A stretch of DNA of 64,000 nucleotides from Marinomonas ostreistagni (lineage in GTDB: Bacteria > Pseudomonadota > Gammaproteobacteria > Pseudomonadales > Marinomonadaceae): positions 806,001-870,000 of the forward strand of contig NZ_JAFEKF010000002.1 of assembly GCF_016888445.1 (NCBI RefSeq). Reading direction: 5' to 3'. Below are positions 18,291 to 26,790 of the stretch, in pieces. Numbering within the stretch: position 1 is the first letter of the stretch; the number at the start of each line of letters is the position of its first letter. The notes under the pieces are model-generated. The model searched no databases. It worked only from the letters and a program-made list of their open reading frames with translations, and was not told the origin of the DNA. Both the position numbers and the translations under genes were made by a program.

Positions 18291-19640
18291 ATGCAGTATA
18301 GGCGGTTTCGAGCTCCTGATATGCAAAAGGCGATACGGAAAATCCGTGACGCTGTGGGGCCTGATGCTGTCATTATGTCTAATAAACGCCTGTCTACCGG
18401 TGAGGTCGAGATCGTCATTGCGATCGATTATGACCCAAGCGCGGTGAATAATAATACGGCTGCTTCCGCACCGGCTATGGATGCGCCCGAGTCACGTGCA
18501 GCGCAGCCAAGTGAATCCTACCAAGAGCGTATTGAGCAGGCGCGCAACTTAAGTGGCCAACCTGCGCCAACTCCTGCCCCTAAAAAAGGCGAAGCCTACG
18601 AAGTCTTTGAAGAGGCTGCCCCAGCGGCGAGTAAGCCCGCTAAAAATCGCTACTTTGATGTGGAAGCCCCCATCAAAGAAGATTTATCTATCCGTCCGCA
18701 TACCGAGCAGCGTCCTTCGCCAGATGAAGAAAAACTGCGAGCAATGGAAAAAGAGCTCGAGCAAGTACGTGAAATGCTACTACACAGCCAAGCTCAACAG
18801 GAGCAGGTGGCTGTTACAAAGTCGGCTGCTCCCAAAACTCGTACGCCGGCAGATAAGCTTCATGAGCAACTCGCAACGTTAGGGTTGTCAGATAAGGTGA
18901 TTGAAAAAATCTCCGCTGATCTAGCTTTAACGGGTCGAGAAGAGGATTGGAAAAAAGCATTGTCACATTTGGCTGATAGTATTCCTATTCGCACCAATGG
19001 TGACGCGTTTAATGGCTGTATTGCTTTTATGGGACCTACTGGCGTCGGCAAAACGACCTCAATCGGTAAAATCGCTGCACAATATGTTTTGAAATATGGC
19101 TCGGACAGTGTGGTATTAATTACCACGGATACCTACCGTATTGCCGCGCATGAACAGCTACGCACCTTTGGCCGTATTTTAAATGTACCTGTTGAAGTGG
19201 TCAGTGAGTATTCGGATTTAAATGAAGTACTAGATAAGTATTCAAACTACTCTTTGATATTGGTTGATACCGCGGGTATGAACCCAAGGGATCGCAATTT
19301 AGAACGCCAATTAGCCATGATGAAACGTGCTCGTGGTTATTTAAAAAAATTACTCGTCTTACCTTGTACCAGTCAGCGACAAGTTTTAAAAACCGTGGTC
19401 GATGTGTATTCGCAAATACAACTAGACGGTTGTGTCTTGAGTAAGCTTGATGAGTCAGCCTCTCTCGGTGAAGCCATCAGTGTCGTGATAGAAGAAGGAT
19501 TGCCGGTAATGTATGTGGCAGATGGCCAGCGCATACCGGATGATATTGAGCCAGCACGCGCCCATAATTTAATCAGTCGTGCCGTTTATACAGCAGAGCA
19601 ATTTGGACAGCTCTATGGGTCACTAAAGTATGGGAGTTAG
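18291..19640 (+). CDS. flhF: Signal recognition particle-like GTPase FlhF
   Basis: FlhF is an SRP-type GTPase that places the first flagellar components at the cell pole. The 449-residue product has the FlhF-specific N-terminus (YRRFRAPDMQKAIRKIRDA), a variable linker, and the NG domain with G1 GPTGVGKTT at residues 248-256, G3 DTAGMNPRD and KLDESASLGE near the end. ATG 18291 follows AAAGGA at a good distance. The next gene is fliA; the partner ATPase gene flhG (fleN), normally here, is absent. Unless it is encoded elsewhere, polar number control must differ. Confidence 0.96.
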   Translation: MQYRRFRAPDMQKAIRKIRDAVGPDAVIMSNKRLSTGEVEIVIAIDYDPSAVNNNTAASAPAMDAPESRAAQPSESYQERIEQARNLSGQPAPTPAPKKGEAYEVFEEAAPAASKPAKNRYFDVEAPIKEDLSIRPHTEQRPSPDEEKLRAMEKELEQVREMLLHSQAQQEQVAVTKSAAPKTRTPADKLHEQLATLGLSDKVIEKISADLALTGREEDWKKALSHLADSIPIRTNGDAFNGCIAFMGPTGVGKTTSIGKIAAQYVLKYGSDSVVLITTDTYRIAAHEQLRTFGRILNVPVEVVSEYSDLNEVLDKYSNYSLILVDTAGMNPRDRNLERQLAMMKRARGYLKKLLVLPCTSQRQVLKTVVDVYSQIQLDGCVLSKLDESASLGEAISVVIEEGLPVMYVADGQRIPDDIEPARAHNLISRAVYTAEQFGQLYGSLKYGS

Positions 19641-19710
19641 TAAAAATATGTTATTTGTCAGAGCACGCGTTAAAACTATATAGTACATTAAACAATAGCT
19701 CTTTCAGGTA

Positions 19711-19752
19711 ATGGAAAAGTTTGGCCCATTGCAACGTAAAGAATGGATGTAG
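19711..19752 (+). other. Thirteen-codon open frame between flhF and fliA
   Basis: An ATG at 19711 opens a 13-codon frame (MEKFGPLQRKEWM) that stops at 19750-19752, one base before the fliA ATG. It could be a translated leader, or a scar from loss of flhG, whose start would normally be here. The ribosome binding site is weak, and there is no proof that it is translated. Confidence 0.25.
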
Positions 19753-19753
19753 C

Positions 19754-20470
19754 ATGTATACGAAAAAGGCAACGCTATCAATTGATGCGATTGTTCAAAA
19801 GTATGACTTCTTAGTCAAAAAAATTGCCTACCACTTATTGGCGAGGTTGCCGAGCAGTGTAGATGTCGACGATTTGCTTCAAGCGGGCATGATGGGATTA
19901 ATCGAAGCTTATAAGCGTTTTGAGTCGAGCAAAGGGGCTTCTTTTGAAACTTACGCAGGTATTCGCATACGTGGCGCGATGATGGATGAAGTGCGCAAAA
20001 GTGACTGGGCGCCTCGCTCTGTGCGCCGTAATGGTCGTGCTGTAACCAGCGCGATTCGTGAGGTTGAGTCACTGACTGGTCGCGAGGCGACCGATGTTGA
20101 AGTCGCTGCTCATATGGGTGTTAGCATCGATGAGTATCACGACATTCTTCACTCATCCATGTCTACCCAATTGTTTAGTTACGAAGAAATGCTCGACAGT
20201 GAAACAGGCTCGCGCGAGCTCGATATCACTGTAGATGGTGAGTCCTCTCAGCCGGATCATTTAGTCGCAGAGGTAGGGTTTCAGCAACAGCTAGCAAAAG
20301 AAATTGATGCGCTACCTGAGCGCGAAAAACTCGTCTTATCACTGTATTACAACGATGAGTTGAATTTAAAAGAAATTGGCGCTGTACTTGGTGTAAGTGA
20401 ATCACGTGTCAGCCAGATACACAGTCAAGCGGCCATGCGTCTCAAAGCAAGATTGGTCGATTGGCAATGA
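19754..20470 (+). CDS. fliA: Flagellar sigma factor FliA (sigma-28)
   Basis: FliA directs transcription of late flagellar and chemotaxis genes and is held inactive by FlgM until the hook is complete. The 238-residue product shows region 2 (DVDDLLQAGMMGLIEAYKRF; ASFETYAGIRIRGAMMDEVR), region 3, and region 4 with LPEREKLVLSLYYNDELNLKEIG and SESRVSQIHSQA. The start is ATG 19754, whose product begins MYTKKATLS; an upstream in-frame TTG (19721) would add an unconserved tail. The flgM gene is not in this window. The upstream partner-switch pair may influence FlgM and therefore this factor. Confidence 0.96.
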   Translation: MYTKKATLSIDAIVQKYDFLVKKIAYHLLARLPSSVDVDDLLQAGMMGLIEAYKRFESSKGASFETYAGIRIRGAMMDEVRKSDWAPRSVRRNGRAVTSAIREVESLTGREATDVEVAAHMGVSIDEYHDILHSSMSTQLFSYEEMLDSETGSRELDITVDGESSQPDHLVAEVGFQQQLAKEIDALPEREKLVLSLYYNDELNLKEIGAVLGVSESRVSQIHSQAAMRLKARLVDWQ

Positions 20471-20518
20471 TGAAAGAGAACGAAAAAATGACTTTACCTG
20501 AAGGTTGTGGAGGTTGCA

Positions 20519-20911
20519 TTGGATAAAAATATGAAAATCCTGATTGTTGATGATTTCTCGACGATGAGACGTATCATCAAAAATCTACTGCGGGATTTGG
20601 GATTTACCAATACAGTTGAAGCAGATGATGGCACGACTGCATTGCCTATTTTGCAGACTGGTACAATCGATTTCTTGGTTACAGACTGGAACATGCCTGG
20701 CATGACGGGGATTGAGCTTTTGCGTGCGGTGCGCGCTGATGAAAAGCTTAAAACCATTCCTGTGTTGATGGTAACCGCAGAGGCCAAACGTGATCAGATC
20801 ATTTCCGCCGCGCAAGCAGGTGTAAATGGTTATGTAGTGAAGCCTTTCACTGCTGTGGCCTTAAAAGAGAAAATCGAAAAGATTTTTGAACGTATTGATT
20901 CAGCTAAGTAG
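20519..20911 (+). CDS. cheY: Chemotaxis response regulator CheY
   Basis: CheY carries the phosphoryl signal from CheA to FliM. It is a single receiver domain of 130 residues with the acidic pair in [11 protein letters not shown], phospho-acceptor Asp56 in [10 protein letters not shown], and the Lys of VVKPFT. The start chosen is TTG at 20519 because GGAGG ends five bases before it; the in-frame ATG at 20531 is an alternative that matches the Pseudomonas protein start. It is first in the cheYZAB block, and cheZ begins nine bases after its stop. Confidence 0.96.
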   Translation: MDKNMKILIVDDFSTMRRIIKNLLRDLGFTNTVEADDGTTALPILQTGTIDFLVTDWNMPGMTGIELLRAVRADEKLKTIPVLMVTAEAKRDQIISAAQAGVNGYVVKPFTAVALKEKIEKIFERIDSAK

Positions 20912-20920
20912 GGGCTACGA

Positions 20921-21718
20921 ATGTCTGAACATAACGAGTCAAAGCTTGGAGAGTTTGAAACGGTCGTCAAGGATGGCGCAGTCGATTTGCTAAACAAGCT
21001 AGAAGTCGGTGACTTCAGTGGCGCAATTAAAACGATACAAGAGCTTAGCGAAGCTCGTCATAAAAGCTTCTACAACGAAGTGGGATATCTGACGCGTAGC
21101 TTGCACGATGCAATTCGAGATTTTCAAATTGACTCGATGGAAATGATGGTACGCAGTGGTGAAGCCGAGCCAGAAACAGGATCGCGCATAACTGACGCTT
21201 CAGATCGCCTTAATTATGTTGTAGAGATGACAAGTTCTGCGGCAAACAAGACCATGGATATGGTCGATAGTAGTGTGCCAGTGGCGAGCGAGCTACAAAC
21301 GCAAGCACGAGAGCTACATAAAGACTGGAACCGTCTTATTCAACGAGACCTGACACCACAAGAGTTCCGTGAGCTTTATAAGCGTATTGATGCCTTTCTT
21401 AAGTACACTGATGAAAGTGCCACAACACTGCATAACAATTTAAATACCATTCTTCTTGAACAGGGTTATCAAGACCTGACTGGACAAGTTATTACACGAG
21501 TTAACGAACTGATACGTGACGTAGAAGAGCGTTTAGTGCATCTTGTTTCAGTAGCAGGCCGTGTTGATAGTATCTCTGGTATGGAGCATGAGTCAGAAAA
21601 CGAAACGAAGAATAACGACGATCGTGGACATGGCCCTGCAATTAATAAGAATGACAACCCAGAAGTATTAAATAACCAAGACGAAGTTGACGATCTTCTT
21701 TCCAGTCTAGGTTTTTAA
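20921..21718 (+). CDS. cheZ: CheY-P phosphatase CheZ
   Basis: CheZ removes the phosphoryl group from CheY-P. The 265-residue product contains the catalytic helix with LLEQGYQDLTGQVI, where the glutamine inserts into the CheY active site. The C-terminal peptide VDDLLSSLGF, joined by a disordered linker, is the CheY-binding tail. That tail resembles four motif copies in the CheA linker encoded next door. Spacing of 15 bases to cheA with AAAGGAGC in between indicates one transcript. Confidence 0.96.
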   Translation: MSEHNESKLGEFETVVKDGAVDLLNKLEVGDFSGAIKTIQELSEARHKSFYNEVGYLTRSLHDAIRDFQIDSMEMMVRSGEAEPETGSRITDASDRLNYVVEMTSSAANKTMDMVDSSVPVASELQTQARELHKDWNRLIQRDLTPQEFRELYKRIDAFLKYTDESATTLHNNLNTILLEQGYQDLTGQVITRVNELIRDVEERLVHLVSVAGRVDSISGMEHESENETKNNDDRGHGPAINKNDNPEVLNNQDEVDDLLSSLGF

Positions 21719-21733
21719 AAGGAGCTGCTGCAG

Positions 21734-24073
21734 ATGAGTTTCGAAGTCGATGAAGAAATTCTACAGGATTTTTTGGTAGAAGCTGGAGAGATCCTGGAAC
21801 AGCTCTCTGAGCAATTAGTAGACCTTGAGCAAAATCCTAATGATACGGCCTTGCTAAATGCTATTTTCCGTGGCTTTCACACGGTAAAGGGTGGTGCGGG
21901 CTTTCTACAATTAAGTGCACTTGTAAATTGCTGTCATTACGCCGAAAACGTGTTTGACGTACTTCGAAACCATCAGCGTGAAGTGGATTCGGATTTGATG
22001 GATGTTGTGCTGCAAGCACTAGATGCAGTCAATGAGATGTTTGAAACGGTTCGTGCTGGTGGCGAGCCAGAGCATGCGGATCCTGAGTTAATTGAGCAGC
22101 TAAGTTTCTATGCGAAACCACCTTCGGAAGATGAATTGGCCGAAGCTGAAGACGATGAAGACAGCGTAGAAGAAGACGTTGTCGAGGCCAGTGAAGATGT
22201 GGTGACAGATGAGCCAGCAGACGACACGCCAGCTGATATTTCTGATGATGAATTTGAATCTTTACTCAGTGCTCTAGGCTCAGATGATTCAAATGAGTCA
22301 TCATCGGCGGCGGATGCTTCAGAGCCTGAATCCGATGACATTACTGAAGATGAGTTTGATGCCTTACTAGATCAGTTGCACGGGGGCGGTGCGCCAGGTG
22401 TAGATGCTGACAAAAAAGCTGAGCAACTTACCAGTGAAGAACCTAAAGCAAGTGCGGAAGGCAGTGATTCGGATGACATCACAGAGGATGAATTTGAAGC
22501 CTTGTTAGATCAGTTACATGGTGGCGGTGCGCCAGGTGTAGAAGACAACGAGACTGCAGCAACCTCTTCTGAACAAAACAGCTCTTCTGAAAAAGATAGC
22601 AAAGCCTCAGCAGCGAGCGACAAAAACGATCAAGCGGCGCCAGAGAGTGGCGAGTCTGATCTCATTACCGAAGATGAATTTGAGCAACTGCTAGACAGTT
22701 TACATGGTAAAGGCCACGCGCCTAGCCCTAAAGATGAGCCCGCTGCTAAAGCTGAACAGCCAAAAGCAGAAGCCAAACCCAAAGCGAGCGATAAGCCTAA
22801 GGCAAAAGCAGCACCTAAAAAACCAGCCGCGCCAGCGCCTAAAGCGAAAGAAAAAGCGGAACCTGAAGAAGCCAAAGCTGAAAAGTCTCAACATGCTCCT
22901 GTGGTGCAAGAGACGACAGTACGTGTCGATACCAAGCGTCTTGATGACATCATGAACATGGTGGGCGAATTAGTACTGGTGCGTAACCGTTTAGTGCGAC
23001 TTGGTCTGCAAAGCGACGACGAATCAATGGGTAAAGCGGTTGCCAACCTTGACGTGGTGACCGGTGACCTGCAGAACGCGGTGATGAAAACGCGTATGCA
23101 GCCGATCAAGAAAGTGTTCGGTCGTTTCCCACGAGTGGTCCGCGACTTGGCGCGTAACTTGAAAAAAGAAGTTAACCTTGAGTTGCGTGGTGAAGATACT
23201 GACCTAGATAAAAACTTAGTCGAAGCCCTAGCGGATCCATTGGTCCACTTGGTGCGCAACTCAGTTGACCATGGTGTCGAAGCTCCTGATGTGCGTGAGG
23301 CCAAAGGCAAGCCAAGAACGGGTCATGTGATCTTGTCAGCGGAGCAAGAAGGCGATCATATCTTACTATCTATCGATGATGATGGTGCAGGTATGGATGC
23401 GGATGTGTTGCGTCGTAAAGCGGTTGAAAAAGGTCTAATGGACACTGACGCGGCTGAACGCTTGTCAGATGAAGAAGCCTTTAACTTGATCTTTGCGCCT
23501 GGTTTCTCGACCAAAGTTGAAATTACTGACGTATCCGGCCGTGGCGTGGGTATGGACGTGGTGAAAACCAAGATATCTCAGTTAAACGGCACATTAGATA
23601 TTAAATCCGTATTAGGGCAAGGCTCTCGCTTTAGCATTAAAGTGCCACTGACGTTGGCCATCATGCCAACACTGATGGTGATGCTTAACGATCAAGCGTT
23701 TGCTTTACCTTTGGTGAGCGTGAATGAGATCTTCCATCTGAATCTGCAAAAGACCAACATTGTTGATGGTCAACAAGTCGTTGTCATCCGTGGTAAAACA
23801 CTGCCGATTTTCCATCTTAAAGACTGGTTGATCAAAGGTGCGGTAAGCGAGCCGAAACCACAAGAAGCGCATGTTGTTGTAGTCCAGGTAGGAATGAATG
23901 AAGTCGGCTTCGTGGTCGATCAATTGGTCGGTCAGGAAGAGGTGGTCATCAAGCCACTAGGCAAAATGCTTCAAGGAACGCCAGGTATGGCCGGTGCAAC
24001 CATCACTGGGGATGGCCGTATCGCCATCATTCTTGACGTACCTAGCATGCTTAAGTGCTACGCTTCGCGCTAG
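21734..24073 (+). CDS. cheA: Chemotaxis sensor kinase CheA
   Basis: CheA is the histidine kinase of chemoreceptor arrays. The 779-residue product has an N-terminal HPt domain with the phosphorylated His49 in GFHTVKGGAGF. A long acidic linker (about residues 130-400) follows, containing four copies of a D-E-F-x-x-LL motif and then a Lys/Ala/Pro-rich stretch. The dimerisation, HATPase (NSVDHGVE; DDDGAGM; GRGVGMDVV) and CheW-like domains complete it. I see no globular P2 domain; the repeated motif may replace it as a CheY/CheB docking site. All kinase motifs are intact. Confidence 0.97.
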   Translation: MSFEVDEEILQDFLVEAGEILEQLSEQLVDLEQNPNDTALLNAIFRGFHTVKGGAGFLQLSALVNCCHYAENVFDVLRNHQREVDSDLMDVVLQALDAVNEMFETVRAGGEPEHADPELIEQLSFYAKPPSEDELAEAEDDEDSVEEDVVEASEDVVTDEPADDTPADISDDEFESLLSALGSDDSNESSSAADASEPESDDITEDEFDALLDQLHGGGAPGVDADKKAEQLTSEEPKASAEGSDSDDITEDEFEALLDQLHGGGAPGVEDNETAATSSEQNSSSEKDSKASAASDKNDQAAPESGESDLITEDEFEQLLDSLHGKGHAPSPKDEPAAKAEQPKAEAKPKASDKPKAKAAPKKPAAPAPKAKEKAEPEEAKAEKSQHAPVVQETTVRVDTKRLDDIMNMVGELVLVRNRLVRLGLQSDDESMGKAVANLDVVTGDLQNAVMKTRMQPIKKVFGRFPRVVRDLARNLKKEVNLELRGEDTDLDKNLVEALADPLVHLVRNSVDHGVEAPDVREAKGKPRTGHVILSAEQEGDHILLSIDDDGAGMDADVLRRKAVEKGLMDTDAAERLSDEEAFNLIFAPGFSTKVEITDVSGRGVGMDVVKTKISQLNGTLDIKSVLGQGSRFSIKVPLTLAIMPTLMVMLNDQAFALPLVSVNEIFHLNLQKTNIVDGQQVVVIRGKTLPIFHLKDWLIKGAVSEPKPQEAHVVVVQVGMNEVGFVVDQLVGQEEVVIKPLGKMLQGTPGMAGATITGDGRIAIILDVPSMLKCYASR
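22235..22720 (+). repeat. Four DEFxxLLxxLHG-type motif repeats in the cheA linker
   Basis: Coding copies start near 22235 (DISDDEFESLLSALGS), 22334 (DDITEDEFDALLDQLHGG), 22472 (DDITEDEFEALLDQLHGG) and 22658 (DLITEDEFEQLLDSLHGK). Copies two and three also share GGGAPGV after the motif. Spacers are acidic, Ser-rich and unrelated in sequence. The motif resembles the FliM N-terminal and CheZ C-terminal CheY-binding peptides of this window; docking of CheY or CheB is inference. Confidence 0.85.
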
Positions 24074-24094
24074 CCAAGTTACAGGAGCTGTATT

Positions 24095-25165
24095 ATGCCA
24101 GTGAAGGTGCTGGTAGTTGATGATTCTGGTTTTTTCCGACGTCGACTCGTAGAAATTTTTAATGCCGACCCTCGTTTGGAGGTTGTCGGCACTGCGAATA
24201 ATGGCAAAGAAGCAGTGGAGAAAGTTCAATCGTTGTCACCTGATGTGGTGACGATGGACTATGAAATGCCAGTACTTGATGGCATCGCCGCTGTATCTGA
24301 GATCATGAAGCGTAAGCCGACTCCAGTGTTAATGTTCTCTTCTTTAACCCATGAAGGCGCTCGAGTCACGCTAGATGCACTAGAAGCCGGCGCGGTCGAC
24401 TTCATGCCAAAGAACTTTGAGGACATTTCGCGTGACTCAGCAGTCGTTAAACATGCTTTAGTCGAGCGTGTATTAACGGTTTCAAGGACGCGTGTTGGTG
24501 GGAGTACGAAACCTGCTGCTCGTGAAGTGCATAAAGTCGCGCCGAAGCCTATCGTCATGGATCATGATCGTGGTGTGATCATTCCGCGCGCACGTAAAAA
24601 AGTGAGTTTAGTGGCTATTGGTACTTCTACCGGTGGTCCTATGGCACTACAAGCGGTCCTGACAAAGCTCCCTAAAAACTTCCCAACGCCCTTAGTATTA
24701 GTGCAGCACATGCCGGCTGCTTTTACCCATGCTTTTGCTGATCGCTTAAACAACATTTGCCAAATTAAAGTGAAGGAAGCCGAAGATGGTGACAAATTAC
24801 AACCGGGGGTCGCATTACTGGCCCCTGGTGGTAAGCAAATGATGGTTGACCCGCGTAACGGTGGCTGTGTACGAATTTTGGAAGGTGACGAGCGCTTAAA
24901 CTATAAGCCATCTGTGGATGTAACGTTTGGTTCAGCCTCAAAATGCTATCCAGGTAAGGTGTTGTCAGTGGTCATGACGGGGATGGGAGCAGATGGTCGT
25001 GAAGGCGCGCGTATGCTGAAAAACTCAGGCTCTAAAGTTTGGGTCCAAAGTGAAGACTCTTGTGTTATTTATGGCATGCCGCAAGCGGTAGAAAAAGCCA
25101 ACTTAGCCGACGATATCATTCATCTAGATCATATTGGTGAGCGAATCGTTAAAGAGGTCTCTTAG
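24095..25165 (+). CDS. cheB: Chemotaxis methylesterase/glutamine deamidase CheB
   Basis: CheB removes methyl groups from chemoreceptors once phosphorylated by CheA. The 356-residue product has an N-terminal receiver (LVVDDSGFFRR; phospho-acceptor Asp55 in TMDYEMP) and a C-terminal methylesterase with the Ser178 motif GTSTGGP, the histidine in VQHMPAAFT and the aspartate region MTGMGADG. The partner methyltransferase gene cheR is not in this window. Its TAG stop shares a base with the GTG start of motC (TAGTG). Confidence 0.96.
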   Translation: MPVKVLVVDDSGFFRRRLVEIFNADPRLEVVGTANNGKEAVEKVQSLSPDVVTMDYEMPVLDGIAAVSEIMKRKPTPVLMFSSLTHEGARVTLDALEAGAVDFMPKNFEDISRDSAVVKHALVERVLTVSRTRVGGSTKPAAREVHKVAPKPIVMDHDRGVIIPRARKKVSLVAIGTSTGGPMALQAVLTKLPKNFPTPLVLVQHMPAAFTHAFADRLNNICQIKVKEAEDGDKLQPGVALLAPGGKQMMVDPRNGGCVRILEGDERLNYKPSVDVTFGSASKCYPGKVLSVVMTGMGADGREGARMLKNSGSKVWVQSEDSCVIYGMPQAVEKANLADDIIHLDHIGERIVKEVS

Positions 25166-25902
25166 TGGATTTACTCACGCTAGGTGGTTTAATTGTTGCG
25201 TTTTCATCAGTTTTCCTCGCCAATTGGCTTGGTGGGGGAGAGATGATCCTGCTGTTTAATTTACCTTCTGCCATTATTGTAATAGTCGGAAGTTTAGGAG
25301 CAGCACTGGCACAAAGCAGTGTGCGTGAAGCGTTGGCGGCTCTTAGTGTGCTTAAGTGGGCGCTGTTTCCGCCACGTTTTGACCTTGATGGTGCCCGCCA
25401 AACCATCGTGAGCTTGTCACACAAATCTCGCCGTCTTTCGATTATTGCCTTAGAGAATGATATAAATGCTTTGCGCAATGACTTTGCCACGCGGGCGCTG
25501 CAGATGGCCATTGATGGCACAGAGCCCGACATATTAGCAGACCGTTTGCACGATGAAGCAGAGCGTATACGTGCTCGTCGCAGTCGTTGTATCAGCTTTT
25601 TAGAAGCCATTGGTGGTTATGCACCGACTCTGGGTATTATGGGCTCAGTACTCGGTTTGATTCAGGCGATGGCTAATTTAGATAGCCCTGAAGCGTTAGG
25701 TCATGGGATCGCCGTCGCCTTCGTCTCCACGCTTTATGGGCAAGGCTTCGCTAACCTTGTAGTATTTCCTATCTGTACCAAACTAAGCCGTTACGCGGAC
25801 CAAGAATTGCTTAATAATCAAATGTTTATTGATGGCATTCACGGCATCGCAATCGGTAAGCATCCGCAACGCTTAGATCTGGAGCTTGGCGGTTATGAGT
25901 GA
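25165..25902 (+). CDS. motC: Flagellar motor stator protein MotC (MotA family)
   Basis: MotC is the MotA-like half of the second stator type found in Pseudomonas-group bacteria. The 245-residue product has four predicted membrane helices: two near the start (LTLGGLIVAFSSVFL; AIIVIVGSLGAAL) and two after residue 145 (GGYAPTLGIMGSVLGLIQAM; VAFVSTLYGQGFANLVVFP), the conserved MotA/TolQ/ExbB part. It begins with GTG overlapping cheB and overlaps motD by eight bases. The link to chemotaxis genes matches the Pseudomonas arrangement. Confidence 0.93.
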   Translation: MDLLTLGGLIVAFSSVFLANWLGGGEMILLFNLPSAIIVIVGSLGAALAQSSVREALAALSVLKWALFPPRFDLDGARQTIVSLSHKSRRLSIIALENDINALRNDFATRALQMAIDGTEPDILADRLHDEAERIRARRSRCISFLEAIGGYAPTLGIMGSVLGLIQAMANLDSPEALGHGIAVAFVSTLYGQGFANLVVFPICTKLSRYADQELLNNQMFIDGIHGIAIGKHPQRLDLELGGYE

Positions 25903-26719
25903 CGAAGAATCCACTCGCCGCCCTCGTCGCCGTGCGCGGCAATCCTACAAAAATGAAGAGCTTAAGCGGGATCGTTGGATCTTATCTTATGCAGACTTCA
26001 TTACTTTGCTATTCGCCTTTTTTGTAGCCTTGTATTCATTATCGCTAAAAGAGGCTGGCGATGAAAAAGTGTTAGCTGAAACGCTAAATGGCGTGTTTGA
26101 TGCCGTACAAAAATCCATAAAACCTATTAATATTGGCGAGCCAACAGCCGGTCAACCAGACAGTGAGCGCTTACTTGAGGTGGCGCCCGATGAGCCAACT
26201 GAGTTCGAGAACCCGCCAGGTGAAGTAGAAGGTCGCAGTCCTTTATTTGAAGTACTGAACCAATCCATTACCTCACAGTTCCCAACCTTAGAGAGAGATG
26301 GCCAGTTGACCATTACTGAGGACGCTGAGTGGGTAACATTGGATATGAAGGCTGCTCTTGTGTTTGGTCAAGGGGATTACGAATTGACCAATGAAGCCGT
26401 GGCGTTGATGATTGTGATTGCCAATATTTTACGTAGTTATCCGGCGCCGATTATGGTGCTTGGAAACACCGATGATATGCCGATTAATTCCAATCGCATG
26501 CCATCTAATTGGCATCTATCGAGTATGCGTGCGGCGGCGGTAGCAGAGGAATTAGTGTACCGCGGAATTGATCCTAAGTTACTCGCACCTATCGGTTTTT
26601 CCAGCGAAAATCCGCAAGTTCGTAACACCAATGACTACGCCAGAGCTCAGAACCGTCGGGTCACCTTGAAAATCAGCAAACGGATGGCTGATAACCTCTA
26701 CGATTACTTGTTTCAGTAG
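25895..26719 (+). CDS. motD: Flagellar motor stator protein MotD (MotB family)
   Basis: MotD is the MotB-like partner of MotC and anchors the stator to peptidoglycan. The 274-residue product has an arginine-rich cytosolic N-terminus, one membrane helix starting near residue 28 with the proton-carrying Asp34 (SYADFITLLFAFF), and a C-terminal OmpA-like domain with MVLGNTDDMPINS and YARAQNRRVTLKI. ATG 25895 overlaps the end of motC; the in-frame TTG nine bases upstream was not chosen because it overlaps the GGAG ribosome-binding region. Confidence 0.95.
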   Translation: MSDEESTRRPRRRARQSYKNEELKRDRWILSYADFITLLFAFFVALYSLSLKEAGDEKVLAETLNGVFDAVQKSIKPINIGEPTAGQPDSERLLEVAPDEPTEFENPPGEVEGRSPLFEVLNQSITSQFPTLERDGQLTITEDAEWVTLDMKAALVFGQGDYELTNEAVALMIVIANILRSYPAPIMVLGNTDDMPINSNRMPSNWHLSSMRAAAVAEELVYRGIDPKLLAPIGFSSENPQVRNTNDYARAQNRRVTLKISKRMADNLYDYLFQ

Positions 26720-26790
26720 TGGGTTAATGTATATGATGGTGAAGCATTAATTTTGTAAATTTCTTGCAGGAACAGCAAAAAGGGGACGAT

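Noticed and set aside
19721..19753. Upstream TTG start for FliA
   Set aside because: The added residues are not FliA-like, and ATG 19754 gives the normal N-terminus.
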